A stretch of 64,000 nt of DNA, taken from NCBI GenBank assembly GCA_010015675.1, contig ML976995.1, forward strand, positions 124,001-188,000, read 5' to 3'. Below the pieces are notes generated by a model that worked only from the letters and a program-made list of their open reading frames with translations, did not search any database and was not told the origin of the DNA. The stretch comes from Byssothecium circinans (Eukaryota; Ascomycota; Dothideomycetes; Pleosporales; Massarinaceae). The position numbers and the translations under genes are program-made. Below are positions 45,401 through 56,883 of this stretch, piece after piece (the stretch's first letter is position 1; every line of letters starts with the position of its first letter).

Positions 45401-46418
45401 CACGGCGAGTATCCTTAAGCTCGGCATCAAGGGCGCGATATTGGCCCTTGAATTCTTCTTGCTGGTCAGCAAAGTGCTGCACACGTTCCTCATATTGCTC
45501 CAGCATGTCCTCGAGCTCTGCGTCGCTCTCGGCCATCATCTTCAGGTTATCCTCTAGCGAAGCGACATTTTCCTTGTTCGCTTCATACGCCACACGCTTT
45601 CCGTTGAGTTGGGCGACAATCTGCTCGAACTTGGCGGCTTTATCGTACGCGTCCGTGTATGCAGTATGTGCTTCGGCCCATTCCACTTGAGCCGTTTCGA
45701 ATTTCTCCTCCAAGAAGTCTATCTCATCCTGTAGCGCCTGTTGCTTCTTCTCGCTATCTATGCCATTCTCTCTGGCAATCTTCGCATGTCTCTCCGTCTC
45801 CTGTTTCACCGAAAGATCGGCCATCTGCTGCTTTCGGATAACCTTAATGTTGTCGATTGCTTTGGTATACTTCTCGGCCTCAAAGATGGCGTCGAACTTC
45901 TTCTTGAGATTGGAAGGCTCGCTCATGGGCCAGAGACTGTCGTCCTGATGGCAAAAGATGACATTCTCCAAGATGGCTTTCGAGACACCTAGATGCAGAG
46001 GGACAATGTTATCCAGTTCGGCAACCCGAGTAGAAAGGGATGTTTTATTGCCGTGTTTGTCCCGTATCACTAGGGAACCTTCCAGAGTCTTCTGCGTCCG
46101 CGTCGTCTTCTTAATTTTGAGTTCCATGCTGCGGGTGACAACCATAGGATTCCGTTGGGTGTTTTCGAAGGCTAACTTCACTTGAGCCATCATCTCTGAG
46201 GTTCCACTCAGCGACGGATCGTGGATGAAGGCACCTCCAGTTTTGCTGTTTGGTGGCAATTCTCCGGTAGTCGCATATTTGAGGCATTCGATGATGGTCG
46301 TCTTGCCAGATCCGTTCCAGCCGACGATGAGAGTGAGCGGGTGGTTGAACTTGATGGCCTCTGGGTTCGGACCGAAAGAGCGTATGCCCTGAATCTGCAT
46401 CTGCTGGAGGCGCGACAT
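42423..46418 (-). CDS. rad50: Rad50, MRN/MRX complex SMC-like ATPase
   Basis: Rad50 with Mre11 and Nbs1 senses and processes DNA double-strand breaks. The unspliced frame has 1331 codons; a likely 54-nt intron (42450-42503) would leave 1313. The Walker A is GWNGSGKTT (about 33-41). The CxxC zinc hook is CRLC (Cys about 683 and 686), between two very long coiled coils. The ABC signature is CSAGQKVLASIIIRLALAE, and the Walker B is LIALDEPTTNLD with D-loop. The N-terminal start is fixed by MSRLQQMQIQGIRSF. The 3' intron has a GTATTT donor, TTGACTGAC branch and CAG acceptor, and is stop-free in frame. Spliced, the end is ERQNISEPRAASLVG. Confidence 0.97.
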   Translation of the reverse strand: MSRLQQMQIQGIRSFGPNPEAIKFNHPLTLIVGWNGSGKTTIIECLKYATTGELPPNSKTGGAFIHDPSLSGTSEMMAQVKLAFENTQRNPMVVTRSMELKIKKTTRTQKTLEGSLVIRDKHGNKTSLSTRVAELDNIVPLHLGVSKAILENVIFCHQDDSLWPMSEPSNLKKKFDAIFEAEKYTKAIDNIKVIRKQQMADLSVKQETERHAKIARENGIDSEKKQQALQDEIDFLEEKFETAQVEWAEAHTAYTDAYDKAAKFEQIVAQLNGKRVAYEANKENVASLEDNLKMMAESDAELEDMLEQYEERVQHFADQQEEFKGQYRALDAELKDTRRDLGVKQGAVGKYEAEQDQHARNLRRRENLVKETANRHGIRGYEHDVQDAQIAEFVKELSRQSREQNKSLERAQTDVQNERQAAQAELSKLGEQKSALISRKNMAKTQIVTNDKRISELQHKLNNIKADEGAEAILQSKKSETEQELEQAIVAADKGELEARIREAEQTVQTVDEQKERLENELVEATESASETAQVDYAQDKLKKSKQSLETMKNVHSARISQLVDPDWDFTTLADAFQQAVAEKAEKVKEAESRRDIAQSKLDNITFKLSSIASELEKKREEFQKCEKTVLDAIQKDDIADYDETLRDLEEQYELSSSDQAKIEAQMEYMKACLQVAQEHNQCRLCKRTLKDDKAEHFTKAGFIANLESLVAKAMKNAGAENTDELFAELETVRNAKPSYEMAIRAQSAELPTLQAEHEKLVKERDDVNRQLENHDSIIYDLKSVKQEVESLSANVQSIVKYYSEVKDLETQISDLKKKQKAGGLSRGINAVRDDLQKITERSRSTKITLANLTKEQQQLRKHINSLELRTRDINAELSAAQVSLKEKRNLAERIEEYRILNVSERESMRRADEEMEALVPQVDQANAKYEDVNQRGNDRIQRIRDEASKLTDSVRQLNNIEQDIDAFIDKGGPQLLAQAQREMDHFQAETQRIEKEMGEVARDIKKIEQQASNTEQIKQSMFDNLRYRRARRALETLDKEISDLESKNAEKDQRQWIAEGRSWEDHAHKLNADKIALSTSLHEKKQQLRAMEEDYKNLYANAAEHYRKTHIEVETQKAACEDLAHYGAALDQAIMAYHTIKMKQINAIIAELWRNAYQGTDVDTVQIRSDNESGRGNRAYNYRVVMIKSGSPMDMRGRCSAGQKVLASIIIRLALAECFGTNCGLIALDEPTTNLDQQNIKGLAESLSQIISVRKEQKNFQLLVITHDEQFLREMNCAEHTDVYWRVGRDINQQSYIERQNISEVFTFPLLTDPYEKRKDLQPRAASLVG
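42450..42503 (-). other. Likely 54-nt 3'-terminal intron of rad50
   Basis: GTATTT donor, CTGAC branch, TTTACAG acceptor; 18 codons without a stop. The sequence it would encode, VFTFPLLTDPYEKRKDLQ, is not expected in Rad50, but this is not conclusive. Confidence 0.6.
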
Positions 46419-46696
46419 GCTTGCGGTTTCTGCGGTGTGACCGCGCCGCGCGTTAATCTGCGGTTGTCGGTTGTGGAGCGCAAAGGCGTGCTGGTGATGA
46501 AGTGATGTGTCGCGCGCGGCTGCCTGGGGTGAAGTAGCGAGATCGACGCGGTCTCACGTGGAGCGAGTGTTTAGCGCGTGATTACGTCATGCGGGCGCAT
46601 CAAGCGGCGGGCACCAAACAGCAGAAACGTCTACCTCTACCGTCTTTGTCCACATCACTCTCCGCAGTGAATATATTACGACAAGCACGAAGAACC
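46419..46696. promoter_or_regulatory. Bidirectional spacer of rad50 and wc-2
   Basis: A 278-bp spacer between the two start codons. It contains CACGTG at 46555-46560 and a CRE-like TTACGTCA at 46582-46589. The ATG of an upstream in-frame start for wc-2 overlaps the latter, which favours the downstream start at 46697. Confidence 0.6.
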
Positions 46697-48107
46697 ATGT
46701 ATCCCACCAATAATGGCACCGAGCAATTGAACATGGCTAACCCACCCATAAACATGGAAGACGTGATGCAAATGGACTTGCAGCAACTCGACCCTGACAT
46801 GCTCACCACGCAACAACTGCCCTCTCCGAATGACCCATTTGCTCTCCAGCAAGACACAAACACGCTTTCCGGCGTCGCGGGCGCAGGTCCCCTCCCCACC
46901 AGTTTCGGCGCACCGAACCTAAACACAAGCGGCAGCACACTCACCGAGTTCACCAAGAGGAGGAACTGGTCGCAGAGAGTGCTGGAAGAGCTACGCGACT
47001 TCTTACACATACTCACGCCGGACGGGAGGATGATGTACGCCTCGCCCTCCTGTAAAAGCCTTACGGGCTGGGACCCAGAGCAATTGATCGGACGCTTCAT
47101 TGGCGAGTTTGTACACCCAGACGATAGTGGAATATTTGTCAAGGAGTTCAACGAGTCAATAGCTTCAGGGAACCCGCTGCGTTTCTTCTACCGCTTTCTC
47201 AAGCAAGACAAATCATGGGTTATTTTCGAAGCTCACGGACACCCACACCTCAGCAACGACGCCAGCACCTTCGCGCCACCCAACACGATGAACTGCCGCG
47301 GTTTCTTCATGATGGCCCGCCCGTACCCGACAAGAAATGCCGCACTCCTCGATTCCTTCCTCGAACACAAGATAGAGAATGAGAGGCTGATGAAGCGGAT
47401 AGCGGAGTTGAAGCGTGAGGAGCAGGAAGAAAATGACACAGTGACGGACACAACGTGGAAGAAGGCGGATGGAACGGCTTCGATGATAGGAGGCACGGTA
47501 TCTGAACCACAAAGTAGGCCAGAGGGTGAAAATAGCATCGCAGCGTACAATGGCATGCCGCCACCCGCAAAGCCCGGGGCCGGCCTCTCGAACATGGCGC
47601 TCACGAGGCAGAATCTGGATGAGGTCTCAGCAGCTAGCAAGCCAGATAGTATCACCGATAAGATGGCGAGATACGAGGGCACGACACATTTAGAAACAAT
47701 CGAGATGCTGACGGGTCTGCGATACCGCGATGGCGAACGCTCTCAAGGTATCAGCACAGGAGAACACAGTCCCATGCTGATCCGGGGCGACGCTGGAATA
47801 CAAATCTCTCTCGACCGCGACGGCCGAACATCTTCCGAAAAGAAAAAGAAGCTGAAGATGGCAGACGAGTATGTGTGCACGGACTGCGGTACGCTGGACT
47901 CGCCGGAATGGAGAAAAGGTCCAAATGGCCCGAAGACGCTGTGTAATGCCTGTGGCTGTAAGTGTTCTACTAATCACCCTTGTCCATCGAGAAAATTGCT
48001 AACTTGCACAAGTACGTTGGGCAAAGAAGGAAAAGAAAAGACAGGGGAATCCGGCGCCGTCACATGCGTCCTCTCAGCGCATGCATCCGAGCCCGAATGG
48101 TAGTTGA
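46697..48107 (+). CDS. wc-2: White collar 2 GATA/PAS blue-light regulator
   Basis: Two exons (46697-47957 and 48013-48107) give 451 residues. WC-2 pairs with the photoreceptor WC-1 to form the light-responsive white collar complex and the clock activator. A PAS domain runs about residues 85-210 ([42 protein letters not shown]). The GATA zinc finger is [18 protein letters not shown] and then [19 protein letters not shown]; the four Cys span the intron, which has GTAAGT and AAG ends and joins as CG-LRW. The frame is open upstream to an ATG at 46589, giving 36 more residues, but the family-like start is [10 protein letters not shown]. The end is HPSPNGS. Confidence 0.95.
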
Positions 48108-49660
48108 CCGCCCTATTCTTTCTAAGATAACAAGCCATTCTATCCACCCAACATCATTCCCAAGGTAGAAATAACATTGTCGAGGCCTACCCTCACTGTA
48201 GTGTTTCACACACACTGCAGTCGAGCATGGAGTTGGCCTCTGAACGCCGCAATCGACTATGAAGGAAACAATTCTAGGCATCACAACCTTGCTAGTGATA
48301 CGCTTCATCGTGTCTCCTTTTGCTTCCGTCTCCTGCCTCTTCCCGAAATTAAAGAGGAAGGAGCCCCTCGGTTTGAAACGATCCTAGAGACGGTATGAAT
48401 CGCCATGCGGTACAGAAGGAACGGACGGGATCGAAAAAGTACAGTACATATACATAGATGCCGAAAGAGTTTAGCGCCATCATGATACCACCACTTTTTT
48501 TTTTCGCTACGCATTCCACGAAAGTCAATGATAGATGCGAATGAGAATGAGACACACGATTCCCTATCATCACACAGTACTATGTCAAATTTCCAACTTC
48601 AATTGTTGATTGATGTACGGCTCGCAACCCGTCTTCCTCACACTAAAAGGGCAATCACTTCACTTCACTCCAGCACAGCGCAGAGGAACTATGCAGATAT
48701 CCTCTTTCAACACCCAGTGGACATTCCATTTCCATTTCTATTTCTCTTCCCCATACCATGGCCTTTGAGACCGCACACATACATACTATCACTACCCCCT
48801 TCCCCCCCTTTCTCTCCCATCATACGCACATACCTGACCCGACCACAAAGTCCTGCCTCACCCTCACCTACCTCCCACTACTCACTCCGACCACCCTCCC
48901 TTGCAGGGAAATTCTATTCCCCCACCTACGCATTTTGCCAGACAAACACACTCAAAAAAAAAAAAAAGGAACATGTCAAAACATCCACGATCCGCATAAA
49001 ATACAATACCCCATCGTTAGGAGAAAACTCCACTCCACTCAACTCAGGAGGCGGGGGAAAAAAAAAGGAAGACTTAGAAATTATCTCAAGAACGAGCAAG
49101 CAGGTGGGTGCCGATGGGGGTGATTAGTTTGGGGCGGTTAACAAAGGATCCCATGCATCCATCCATCCATCCAATCGCTCCCTAATAGAAAAAAAAGAAG
49201 AAGAAGAAGAAGAACAAGGGGTCTTTTCCATCCATCTCACTCACTCACTCACTCTCGCGAGCCTCTCCGGAATTAAACAGGGGCAAAGTTGTCCTCGGAT
49301 TAGAAGGGGAAAAAAAGAGAACGCCTGGCTTGATGCAATATTACCCTCCCTCACTTCGCCTCTCCTACAAGCAAACAACGCACTTCACCCCACACACGCA
49401 CACACACTCTCTCTGTGACACAGACTCCCAAAATCCCTTCAACCAACATCTGACCGCTGATTCAACACCCTCGCACACCCTCGAAAGTGGGCCCTGCTTG
49501 CACTGCTGTAGCAATATTTCGGCCTCTCCCATGCCCTAGACAAACAATGTTACCCCACTATGCATAGTAGGAACACCACACCGCCCGCTCTTCCATTCCC
49601 TACACAAAATCAAATGGTCATGCTGAATGACAGACAATCAATCAATCACCTTCCACCCCG
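48108..49660. other. 3' flanks of convergent genes with simple repeats
   Basis: About 1.55 kb, low-complexity: C/A- and T/C-rich tracts, an A-run near 48954, CATC and TCAC tetramer runs, and AAG repeats. No gene recognised. Confidence 0.55.
49155..49254. repeat. Cluster of microsatellites (CATC)n, (AAG)6, (TCAC)n
   Basis: CATCCATCCATCCATCC near 49156-49172, six AAG units at 49195-49212 and TCAC units near 49236-49252. Confidence 0.85.
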
Positions 49661-52600
49661 TCACCGATCCTCCTTCCCGCGCTGCCTCCCCATTCGCCTG
49701 AAAAAGTCCATGACTCTCCTCGAGCTCCCACTGCTCCCCTTGTTCCCGCCCGACTCTTCATACGCATCCGCGAACTTCCTGCTCTTTTGCAAAACACCCT
49801 TTCGCGGTTGCTCTACAGGCACAGAGTCATTCCCCATACCATGTGGGTACTGCGGTCGGTGATTCTGAACCACAGACTCGCTGGTCTCCGAGTCGTTCTG
49901 GTGGTGTCGGTAAGGTCGGTCTTGCGATTGAGAGGGATGCGGCGCGCGCGGGTTGGGGAATTTATCGTCGCCGATGGGGGGTTGGTGGTTGAAATGAGTC
50001 TGGTTGGGAGGTGCGGAGGAGGGTCCGCCTCGCATTCTGGAGTTGCCATCGTGGTGTCCGTCGTAAAAGCCTAGCGCGCCGCTACCCGTGGTACTCTGAC
50101 TAGGAGACCTCGAGTCGGATGCGCGGCCAAAGCCCATGCCAGGGCGAGACGAGGCGCGAGGACGGGCAGAAGTCGCCATCGAGCCCCGGCGATCAGCTTG
50201 CGATGTCGCCGGCATGCTGTCTCGGTGATTGGCAGAGAATGTCTTCGATAATGACGAAGGCAACAGAGAAAATCGTCGCGACGACTTCGCTCCGTTGCCT
50301 GAATCGTGGTTCAACTTTCGTGAAAAGCCAAATGATGTCCGTCGGCTAGACTCGGTGCTCTGTCGGTGAGCATCATCGTTAGCAATGGGCCCAGGCATGG
50401 ATGTGGGAGGGTAGGACTTCTGTAGCCTCTTCTCGTGCGAATATTCCGAGTTTTGGGAGGCCGACGATGCTCTGGGGTCTTGCGAGTAGGATGGCTGCCG
50501 AGTTGAGAACATCAACGCCACCCTGCCAAAGGTCTCACTAACCGTATTAGAGCGCTTGTGGCCCTTGGATTCTGCTTGAATGGACTGAACCCGTTGCGGT
50601 GTAGGTTGTTCGATAGTCGGCTGGCCGATGCTCGGTTGGCCCATGCCAGAGTCAGTCTGCGCCATTGGCGCAGATATGTGATATTGTTTGCCCTTGGGTT
50701 GCGAGAAGCGGCCTTCCGCATTAGTCGGTGCGACAGCGGCTGTTGAAGGCTGGCTGTAAGAGTTCCCTCTTGACGGCAACCGCGAATTTACGCCCAGAGT
50801 TCCGCCAGTAGACGGACGAGCCGTCGAAGCAACAGGCGCGTTCCCAAAGGCCGTGTAGTCGGAGACAGATCTTTGAGGCTCCCTGGTCTGCCGCGAGGGC
50901 GCCGCGTTCGTGGTTGTTGTCCGATTCGAGCGGGCATTGTAACCATCGGTTGAAGGTACTTCGGTCGGACCAGATTCTTTGACCCGGCTCTTAGAAGTTG
51001 CAGGCACAGTTGGAGGTGATATTTCTCCACGAGCAGTCTGCGACTGAGGCGCCACGTATTCGACCTGGACGGTTCTACGCTTAGTATCACGCTCCTTCTT
51101 GGTCTTCTCGGATGGCTGCTGGTTGATTTGGTCTCGCTTAGACGTGAGTCCTCCGTGAACGGGAGAGACCACTGAGTGCGATGCCTTCCCTGGCTCGCGA
51201 ACGGAAGCGCTTCTCGCGAGTGATGGCTGGCTATCGTATGTTTCTTCTATTTCCTGTCAGTATATAGAGTGTGTGGTGTGAAGATAAATACGTACGGCTA
51301 AGACCTGATGCCTTTTGGACATCGGTAGGGGTTGTCGTACTGGAAGTGATAAAGCTGACAACATGCGCGAAGTCGCTCAGCCAGCTGTGTCGCGCAACCT
51401 CGAAGAGATCTGCACGCTGACGTGGATCTGGAACTAGTATGCGCTTGAGTAGATCGCGGGCGTGTGGCGTAACATACTCGGGGAATGTGAGTGGTGTGGA
51501 TACGATATATTTATACAGCAGGTTGATGTTATCGCCCTCCGGATTATCTGGATCGTCGTCGAAAGGGAGGTAGCCGGCTAGCATTGCGTACTTTGGGAAA
51601 TTAGTATTTGGGACAGTGTGACAAAAGAGCGAAACTTACTAGAATGACTCCACAGCTCCACACATCCACCTTGCGACCAGTGTACATCGAGTCACTAACT
51701 ACCAATTCCGGAGCTGCATAGCATGGACTTCCGCAGCTGGTCTGCATGAGATCTCCGCGACGGTTGCCATCACCACTCTCAAGTCCCACTGACTTGATGA
51801 ACTCCTTGTTGGCCAAGTTGAACTCAATGTCTTCGCCCAGCTCGTCATTGGGATCGAACGTGTTCGCAAATCCAAAGTCGGTAATGATGATGTTCCTGTT
51901 TCTGTCAAGAAGCAAGTTTTCCAGCTTCAAGTCGCGGTGGACAATGCCTTTCTTGTGTAGATAACCCACACCTGAAATGAGTTGCGCGAATAGTCTACGT
52001 GCGGCGCCATCCTTAAGATACCGGTGATTGAGGATATAATCGAAGAGCTCGCCCCCTGATGCATACTCGAGGATGATGCCAATATGGCGTTCTGTTTCTA
52101 CCATTTCGTGCAGCCGTACGATGTTCGGGTGTTCTAGGCCCCGCAGAATTTGGATTTCGCGGTAGATCTTCTGCAGGCGGTTCTGGTTGCCGCCGAGTGT
52201 TTCTCTTCTTATGAGCTTGATAGCGACTTCGACACTGCTGTCCTTTTTCCAGCCCATTTTGACTTTGCCGAATTCGCCCTCACCCAGTGTCTGGCCGAGG
52301 ATGTAGTTGCCGAATTTGGAGCGCTTTGTGGACGCCGAATGATCCTGTCGAGTGCGTCCTCCGCCCCTACCTCCATCATCGACGCCCTCGCTACCCACCA
52401 GGCCAAGGCCAGTTATCGGGGTGATGGCGGCGCCGGATGTCGTGGGCACCGCGTCAGCCTGCCGCGCCTTCTCGCGGGCAATGTCTTCCTGCGGATCTGA
52501 CGATATGATTCTGTTTATGACGGTGCTCTCTTCGCGGGGCAAGCTTGTACCTGCGGGAGTCTGGCCAACCGCAGTTGCAGAGCGGCTGTGGATCGGCTGT

Positions 52601-53034
52601 GAGGGCGCATGTTTTGACCTGCCGGCGCTGCCATGCCGGGGGCTCTCCTTGTCTTTACGGCGGGAGCTCTCTTGTGGGGCTCGCGGGGTTGACGGGCTGT
52701 GCGCGGTGCGGTGGGAAGACGAGCGCGGCGGGGGCATCGGAGCGCTGACGGCGGACGGCATCGCGGAGGGCGAGTGCGGGTGCGAGTGTGCTGCGGTGGA
52801 CGGTGGGTGCGCACGCGGCGTGTTCAGATTCGAGGTGGTGGAGATGGCCGGGGAGTGGTGGGATGTGGTGTGCGGTGTGGTGGGTGTGTTGGGTGCGGCG
52901 CCATTGCTCCCCCGGCGGGAGGGCTTTCTTGCAGACGCTGGAGAAGCCGCGGCTGGGGCCTGCTGCTGGTAGGCTGGGTACTGCTGTGAGTGTGTGAGTT
53001 GTGGACCGCTCTGCTGCACAGCGGCCGAAGACAT
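49661..53034 (-). CDS. kin4: KIN4-type CAMK serine/threonine protein kinase
   Basis: Three exons on the minus strand (51640-53034, 51296-51590, 49661-51246) give 1091 residues. The kinase domain spans about 240-560: glycine loop LGEGEFGKVKMG, VAIKLIRRE, HRDLKLENLLLD, DFG in IITDFGFANTFDP, APE in SCGSPCYAAPELVVSD, and [20 protein letters not shown] across the first junction. The N-terminal 230 residues and C-terminal 500 residues are Ser/Pro/Gln-rich and disordered. The end SSRRVMDFFRRMGRQRGKEDR looks like a short conserved basic tail. Yeast Kin4/Frk1 act in the spindle-position checkpoint at the cell cortex; a similar role here is inference. The second acceptor is weaker: the first AG after the branch site would bring in a stop, so TAG at 51247-51249 is chosen. 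Confidence 0.93.
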
Positions 53035-55019
53035 GCTCGGGCGCGGATGCGCGGTGTCTTGTCCTGTCTTTTTTCTGGTGCGGACGTTATCTGTGCAGGT
53101 ACCGCGCGGTGCTTGTGCGTGTGCTTGTGGTTAGTGGGATGTCGGAGTGGTCGGTCGCGGGGAGAGCTCTCTCGCTAACACCGACACATGCACGCCGGCG
53201 CGGGTCGAGCTGCGCGCGCCGTGCAAAGGCACTTCAATTGGGAGCTCGCGGATGGCAATGGCTGTGTGTGGTCGAGGTGCCGATGCCGACGGTGGTACTG
53301 ATACTAGTACAGGTACAGGTACAGTTGCGGGTGCAGGCTGGCGGGTGTGGCGATGGACCGGCGGGTGGTGAGGTGCGGTGCGGTGCGGTGCGGTGCGGTG
53401 TGGTGTGGTGTTATGGCTGGGGTGCTGCCCTAGTGAGCCCTTCACGTGGAGTGAGTGATGGGAGCGAGCGTGCAGGCTTCAACGCGCAGCTGAGCAGATG
53501 GGTGGCTCGACGGGAGGCTCGACGCTTGAGGTTGACGCTGGCGTTGGCGTGGACGTTGATGGACGTTGACGCGAGTGGAAGGAGAGACGCGGCTGAACTG
53601 AGCACTTGAGTCTTCCTGCGGGTAGGCGAGATGAGCGAAAAGGGGAGACCAGGACTACTCGGCAACGCGGTTTACCAGCGCAAACACGCCAACAACAAAA
53701 GCTACGCCGGCAACAATGGCAGCGCGAGTCTGGCAATGCTGTGGGCGTCTTCAAGGCTCTCCCGGCAGCTGCAGTGGCTGATTGCGACAAGCTTGCAGCA
53801 CATGTACTGTACGCGCGCTGCGGGCGAGCTGGGGACGGAAGCTGGGCGGCTCAGTGCTGCAAGCCTGCGTCCACGGCCTGAATGGGACTGCGCCTGGTGT
53901 GTCGTGGGTGTGTAGTGTGTACTGTTTCAAAACTCAACTCTCCCACGCCCATGCAACCTTGATACCCTGTTGCACGCGCCGGGATTGCGAAATTGCCCTT
54001 ATGCCATGCGGGCCCGACAACACCACGACGTTCACTATCGGACGACATCATACATCGCCGCTGTGTATATCGTCTCTACTATGTCTATCACCTCTTATCA
54101 CTACAGAGATAGACACCCCCGGCCCACGTCTGGACTGGGGGTCTGAAGAACCGCCTCATTCTCCCAGACCTTTCCATCCATCCATCATTGATCATGTCCA
54201 TCAAGGGCTGAGCTGGAGACTGACAGCTGGCACCCCGATCCACCGCCTGGCCTCGAGAACGGACGCGTCTGCCGTCAACATCAACAATAACAGCGCACAC
54301 TCGCCCACCGCACGTCAACTCCGACGGCCTTGGTAACCTACAGAGCCCAAAGCCAAAGCACCCATCCTTCCTTGTCGTGTCCTCCATCGGCAACTCATCT
54401 GGTGCAAGAACGAACTCACACAAACCAGTTCCATCAGCACTTGCTTACCTGTGCTGCAAGGGCCCGCCCTGCATTTCTGCGTTTCCGAAATCCTTGTCAT
54501 TCAGCGCGTTCTCGGAATGACGCCACACTCTTTATCCAGTATTCCGGCCAAATACAACGAGTCTGCGTCCTCGTCATCGCGCGCACTTTATAGCCAGTCT
54601 GCAAAGGGTACCGCTGTCTTTTGCGCGACTTCTCGCAGCGCTCTTCTTCTATCATGGCGTTCTGCTAGCACTGGGCGAATAAATGGTCGGAAATTAAACC
54701 CGCGCTTGGATGGCCGATTCGCTTTCACGTGAGGAAAGTGCGACTCGGATCCACCTTCCACAAACACAAAAGCAGCCTTCCCCAGCACAAGTTGGGTTGC
54801 GGGCAGCCGTTGGGTCATATTATTCATCACGCTGGACCATCTTCTCCAAGTGACAGGCCATGGATGCGCGGGCAGTCACAAATGGAGCGTTTGCGCTTGA
54901 CGTCAGTTGAAGGCTGCATTATGATATTATCGTACACACCCCTTCCCCGGATGAAGTGCTCCTTTCCTCCGAAATGACCGCTCCAACTATTACCGCGATA
55001 TCCCTTCGTGTCACATCTA
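53035..55019. other. Kinase promoter, GC-rich repeats, no gene
   Basis: About 2 kb. The left half is G/C-rich and G/T-biased with short tandem repeats (CAGGTA units near 53312 and GGTGC/GGTGT units at 53372-53411). Open frames on both strands overlap and look accidental. Confidence 0.5.
53372..53411. repeat. Pentanucleotide repeat (GGTGC)5(GGTGT)3
   Basis: Eight 5-bp units, the first five GGTGC and the last three GGTGT, about 340 bp upstream of the kinase start. G-rich on one strand, so it may form G-structures. Confidence 0.9.
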
Positions 55020-56883
55020 TCAGATCTTGATCTCGGATGGGAGCCCAATTTCCAGAATGTCAACGCCCTTCTGGAGCTCGCTCTTTCGGGGCATCTTGTT
55101 CCTCCGTAGCAGCTCAGCGCTTTGCGTCATATACGGGTCCTTCATCATAGAAGCAACGGCCACCACCTCATCTCCTTTAGTGTAGTACGCGACGAATGAC
55201 GGCTTCTCCGTGTCGCCCTGGATGACCACATCATCGTAACCGTTGACTGTATTTCCGCAGTATCGGAGCTGCGAGCCGAGCGCTGACCAGAACACGGGGA
55301 TGAAGGGCTTTGGCTTTGAGCCTGGATTGTTGATGGAGTTGGCCACGGAGCGGCCGGCGTTTTGTGCAACGTTCCAGTGTTCGATCCTCGTCGGTGAACC
55401 ATTTCCGCCTGGGCCCCAATACGGATATGTGGCAATATCGCCAATGGCAAAGACGTCCTGCAATCCCTTGACTTCAAATGCCTCATTTGTGGATAGTGAG
55501 CCGTCCTTCTCAAGCTGGACGCTGGGGTTCTCCTTTAGGTACTCAGTTGCAGGAGCAACACCAACACCCTCGATGACGAGATCGGCCTCCAGCACAGTTC
55601 CGTCTTTGAGGTGTACGGCTCCCACCTTGGATGAGTCGCCCTTTGAGGGTGTGGCCTTGTCGACGTTGGCTCCCATCTTGAACTTGACACCGTTCTTCTC
55701 CAGCAGTCCTTGGAACACTTTACCGACCTTTTTGCCCATGACGCGCTCCATGGGTGCTTCGGGTTGTCAGTAAGTAGGAAGACAACAGGATTGCAGGTTC
55801 ACATACCCTCTTCCATGCCGACAATAGTCACATCGTTCTTCATACTTGCCAAACAATTGCCCACTTCCATGCCAATGAAGGAGCTGCCCACCACTACGAT
55901 CTTCTTTCCGTTGTCACCAACGGCCTTGACAATGTTCTGGGCGTCCGGGAGAGCTCGCAGCAAGAAGACGCTACCCAAGTCACCCTTCAGACCGTCCAAT
56001 GGCAGCCACCTCGGAGTTCCGCCAGTTGCAAGTATCAGCTTGTTATAGTCATAGGACTTTCCAAATTTGGTTGCGACCTTCTTGCCGCTGAAGTCCACGC
56101 TCTTTACCTCATCCTCGATGATGTCAATGGAGGCATCCTTGTAGAACTCAGGTTGTCTCCAGGCAGCTTTCGAGATGTCGGCGAGCAGGGCTTTTGACAA
56201 CTTCGTTCGGTCGATCGGACGGTATCCTTCCTTGGAGAGGACGGTGATGGCGCCTTTGTATCCGCCGCCTCGGAGGCCCTCGATTGCACCGAGAGTTCCT
56301 GAACCACCGCCAATAACCAAGACCTTCTCATTGCTCGCTGGTGAGCACTTGATGTTCAAGAACCTCCTGTTCGTCTTGAGCGTATCTTCGTCGGTCTTGA
56401 CATACACAGCACCGTCCTTCTCGAAAACTTCGTACTTGGTGAGTGGGTCAAGCGCAGGTGCATCTTCCACATCTCCGGTGGAAACTTTGAAGCAGGCTGT
56501 GGCTCGTCAGCTTGAGCTCGGATTTAACTAGATACAAAATACTCACCGCCGTGCCACGGGCACGTCAAACGACCCTCGGGCGTGAGAACACCCATCTTCA
56601 AAGGCGCACCATAATGCGTGCAGTTCGCTGACGTAGCATGAACGCGGTCTTGCACCTTGAGCAACAGGACCTTTCCGCCCTCAACACCTTCGACTTCCAC
56701 CTCCTGCTTATCTCCGTTCTTTAGATTCAGCGACGAAACGCCCTTGAGCTTGAACTCTTTTGCCATAGTTCGAAAGCCTGTGCTAAATGCAGCTGTTTGT
56801 ATACCTGTATAAGTGGGGATGGGAAAGCGTGTTTGGAGCTTAATAGAGCTGCGCAGAGGTGCGAGGAATCGGATTGAATGCAT
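55020..56883 (-). CDS. Rieske-domain AIF-like FAD/NAD oxidoreductase
   Basis: Three exons on the minus strand (56547-56883, 55807-56496, 55020-55756) give 587 residues. A Rieske [2Fe-2S] domain comes first: CTH (Cys88, His90) and CPWH (Cys108, His111), the last restored by splicing to CPWHGACFKV. A pyridine nucleotide-disulfide oxidoreductase domain follows, with FAD motif LVIGGGSGTLGAIEGLR, NAD motif IVVVGSSFIGMEVG, and the late GLQDVFAIGDIA motif. This is the AIFM3/AIFL arrangement. The first 40 residues are basic and hydroxylated with no acidic residue, as in mitochondrial presequences; a second Met at 40 starts a cytosolic-length form. The role in fungi is uncertain (apoptosis-like death or redox). 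Confidence 0.93.

Noticed and set aside
44106..45690. Plus-strand open frames opposite rad50
   Set aside because: They are antisense shadows of the coiled-coil coding sequence.
46589..46696. Upstream start of wc-2
   Set aside because: The ATG overlaps the CRE-like site and the added residues are not family-like; not fully excluded.
53001..53609. Long plus-strand frame opposite the kinase promoter
   Set aside because: It arises from GC-rich simple repeats and has no protein-like features.
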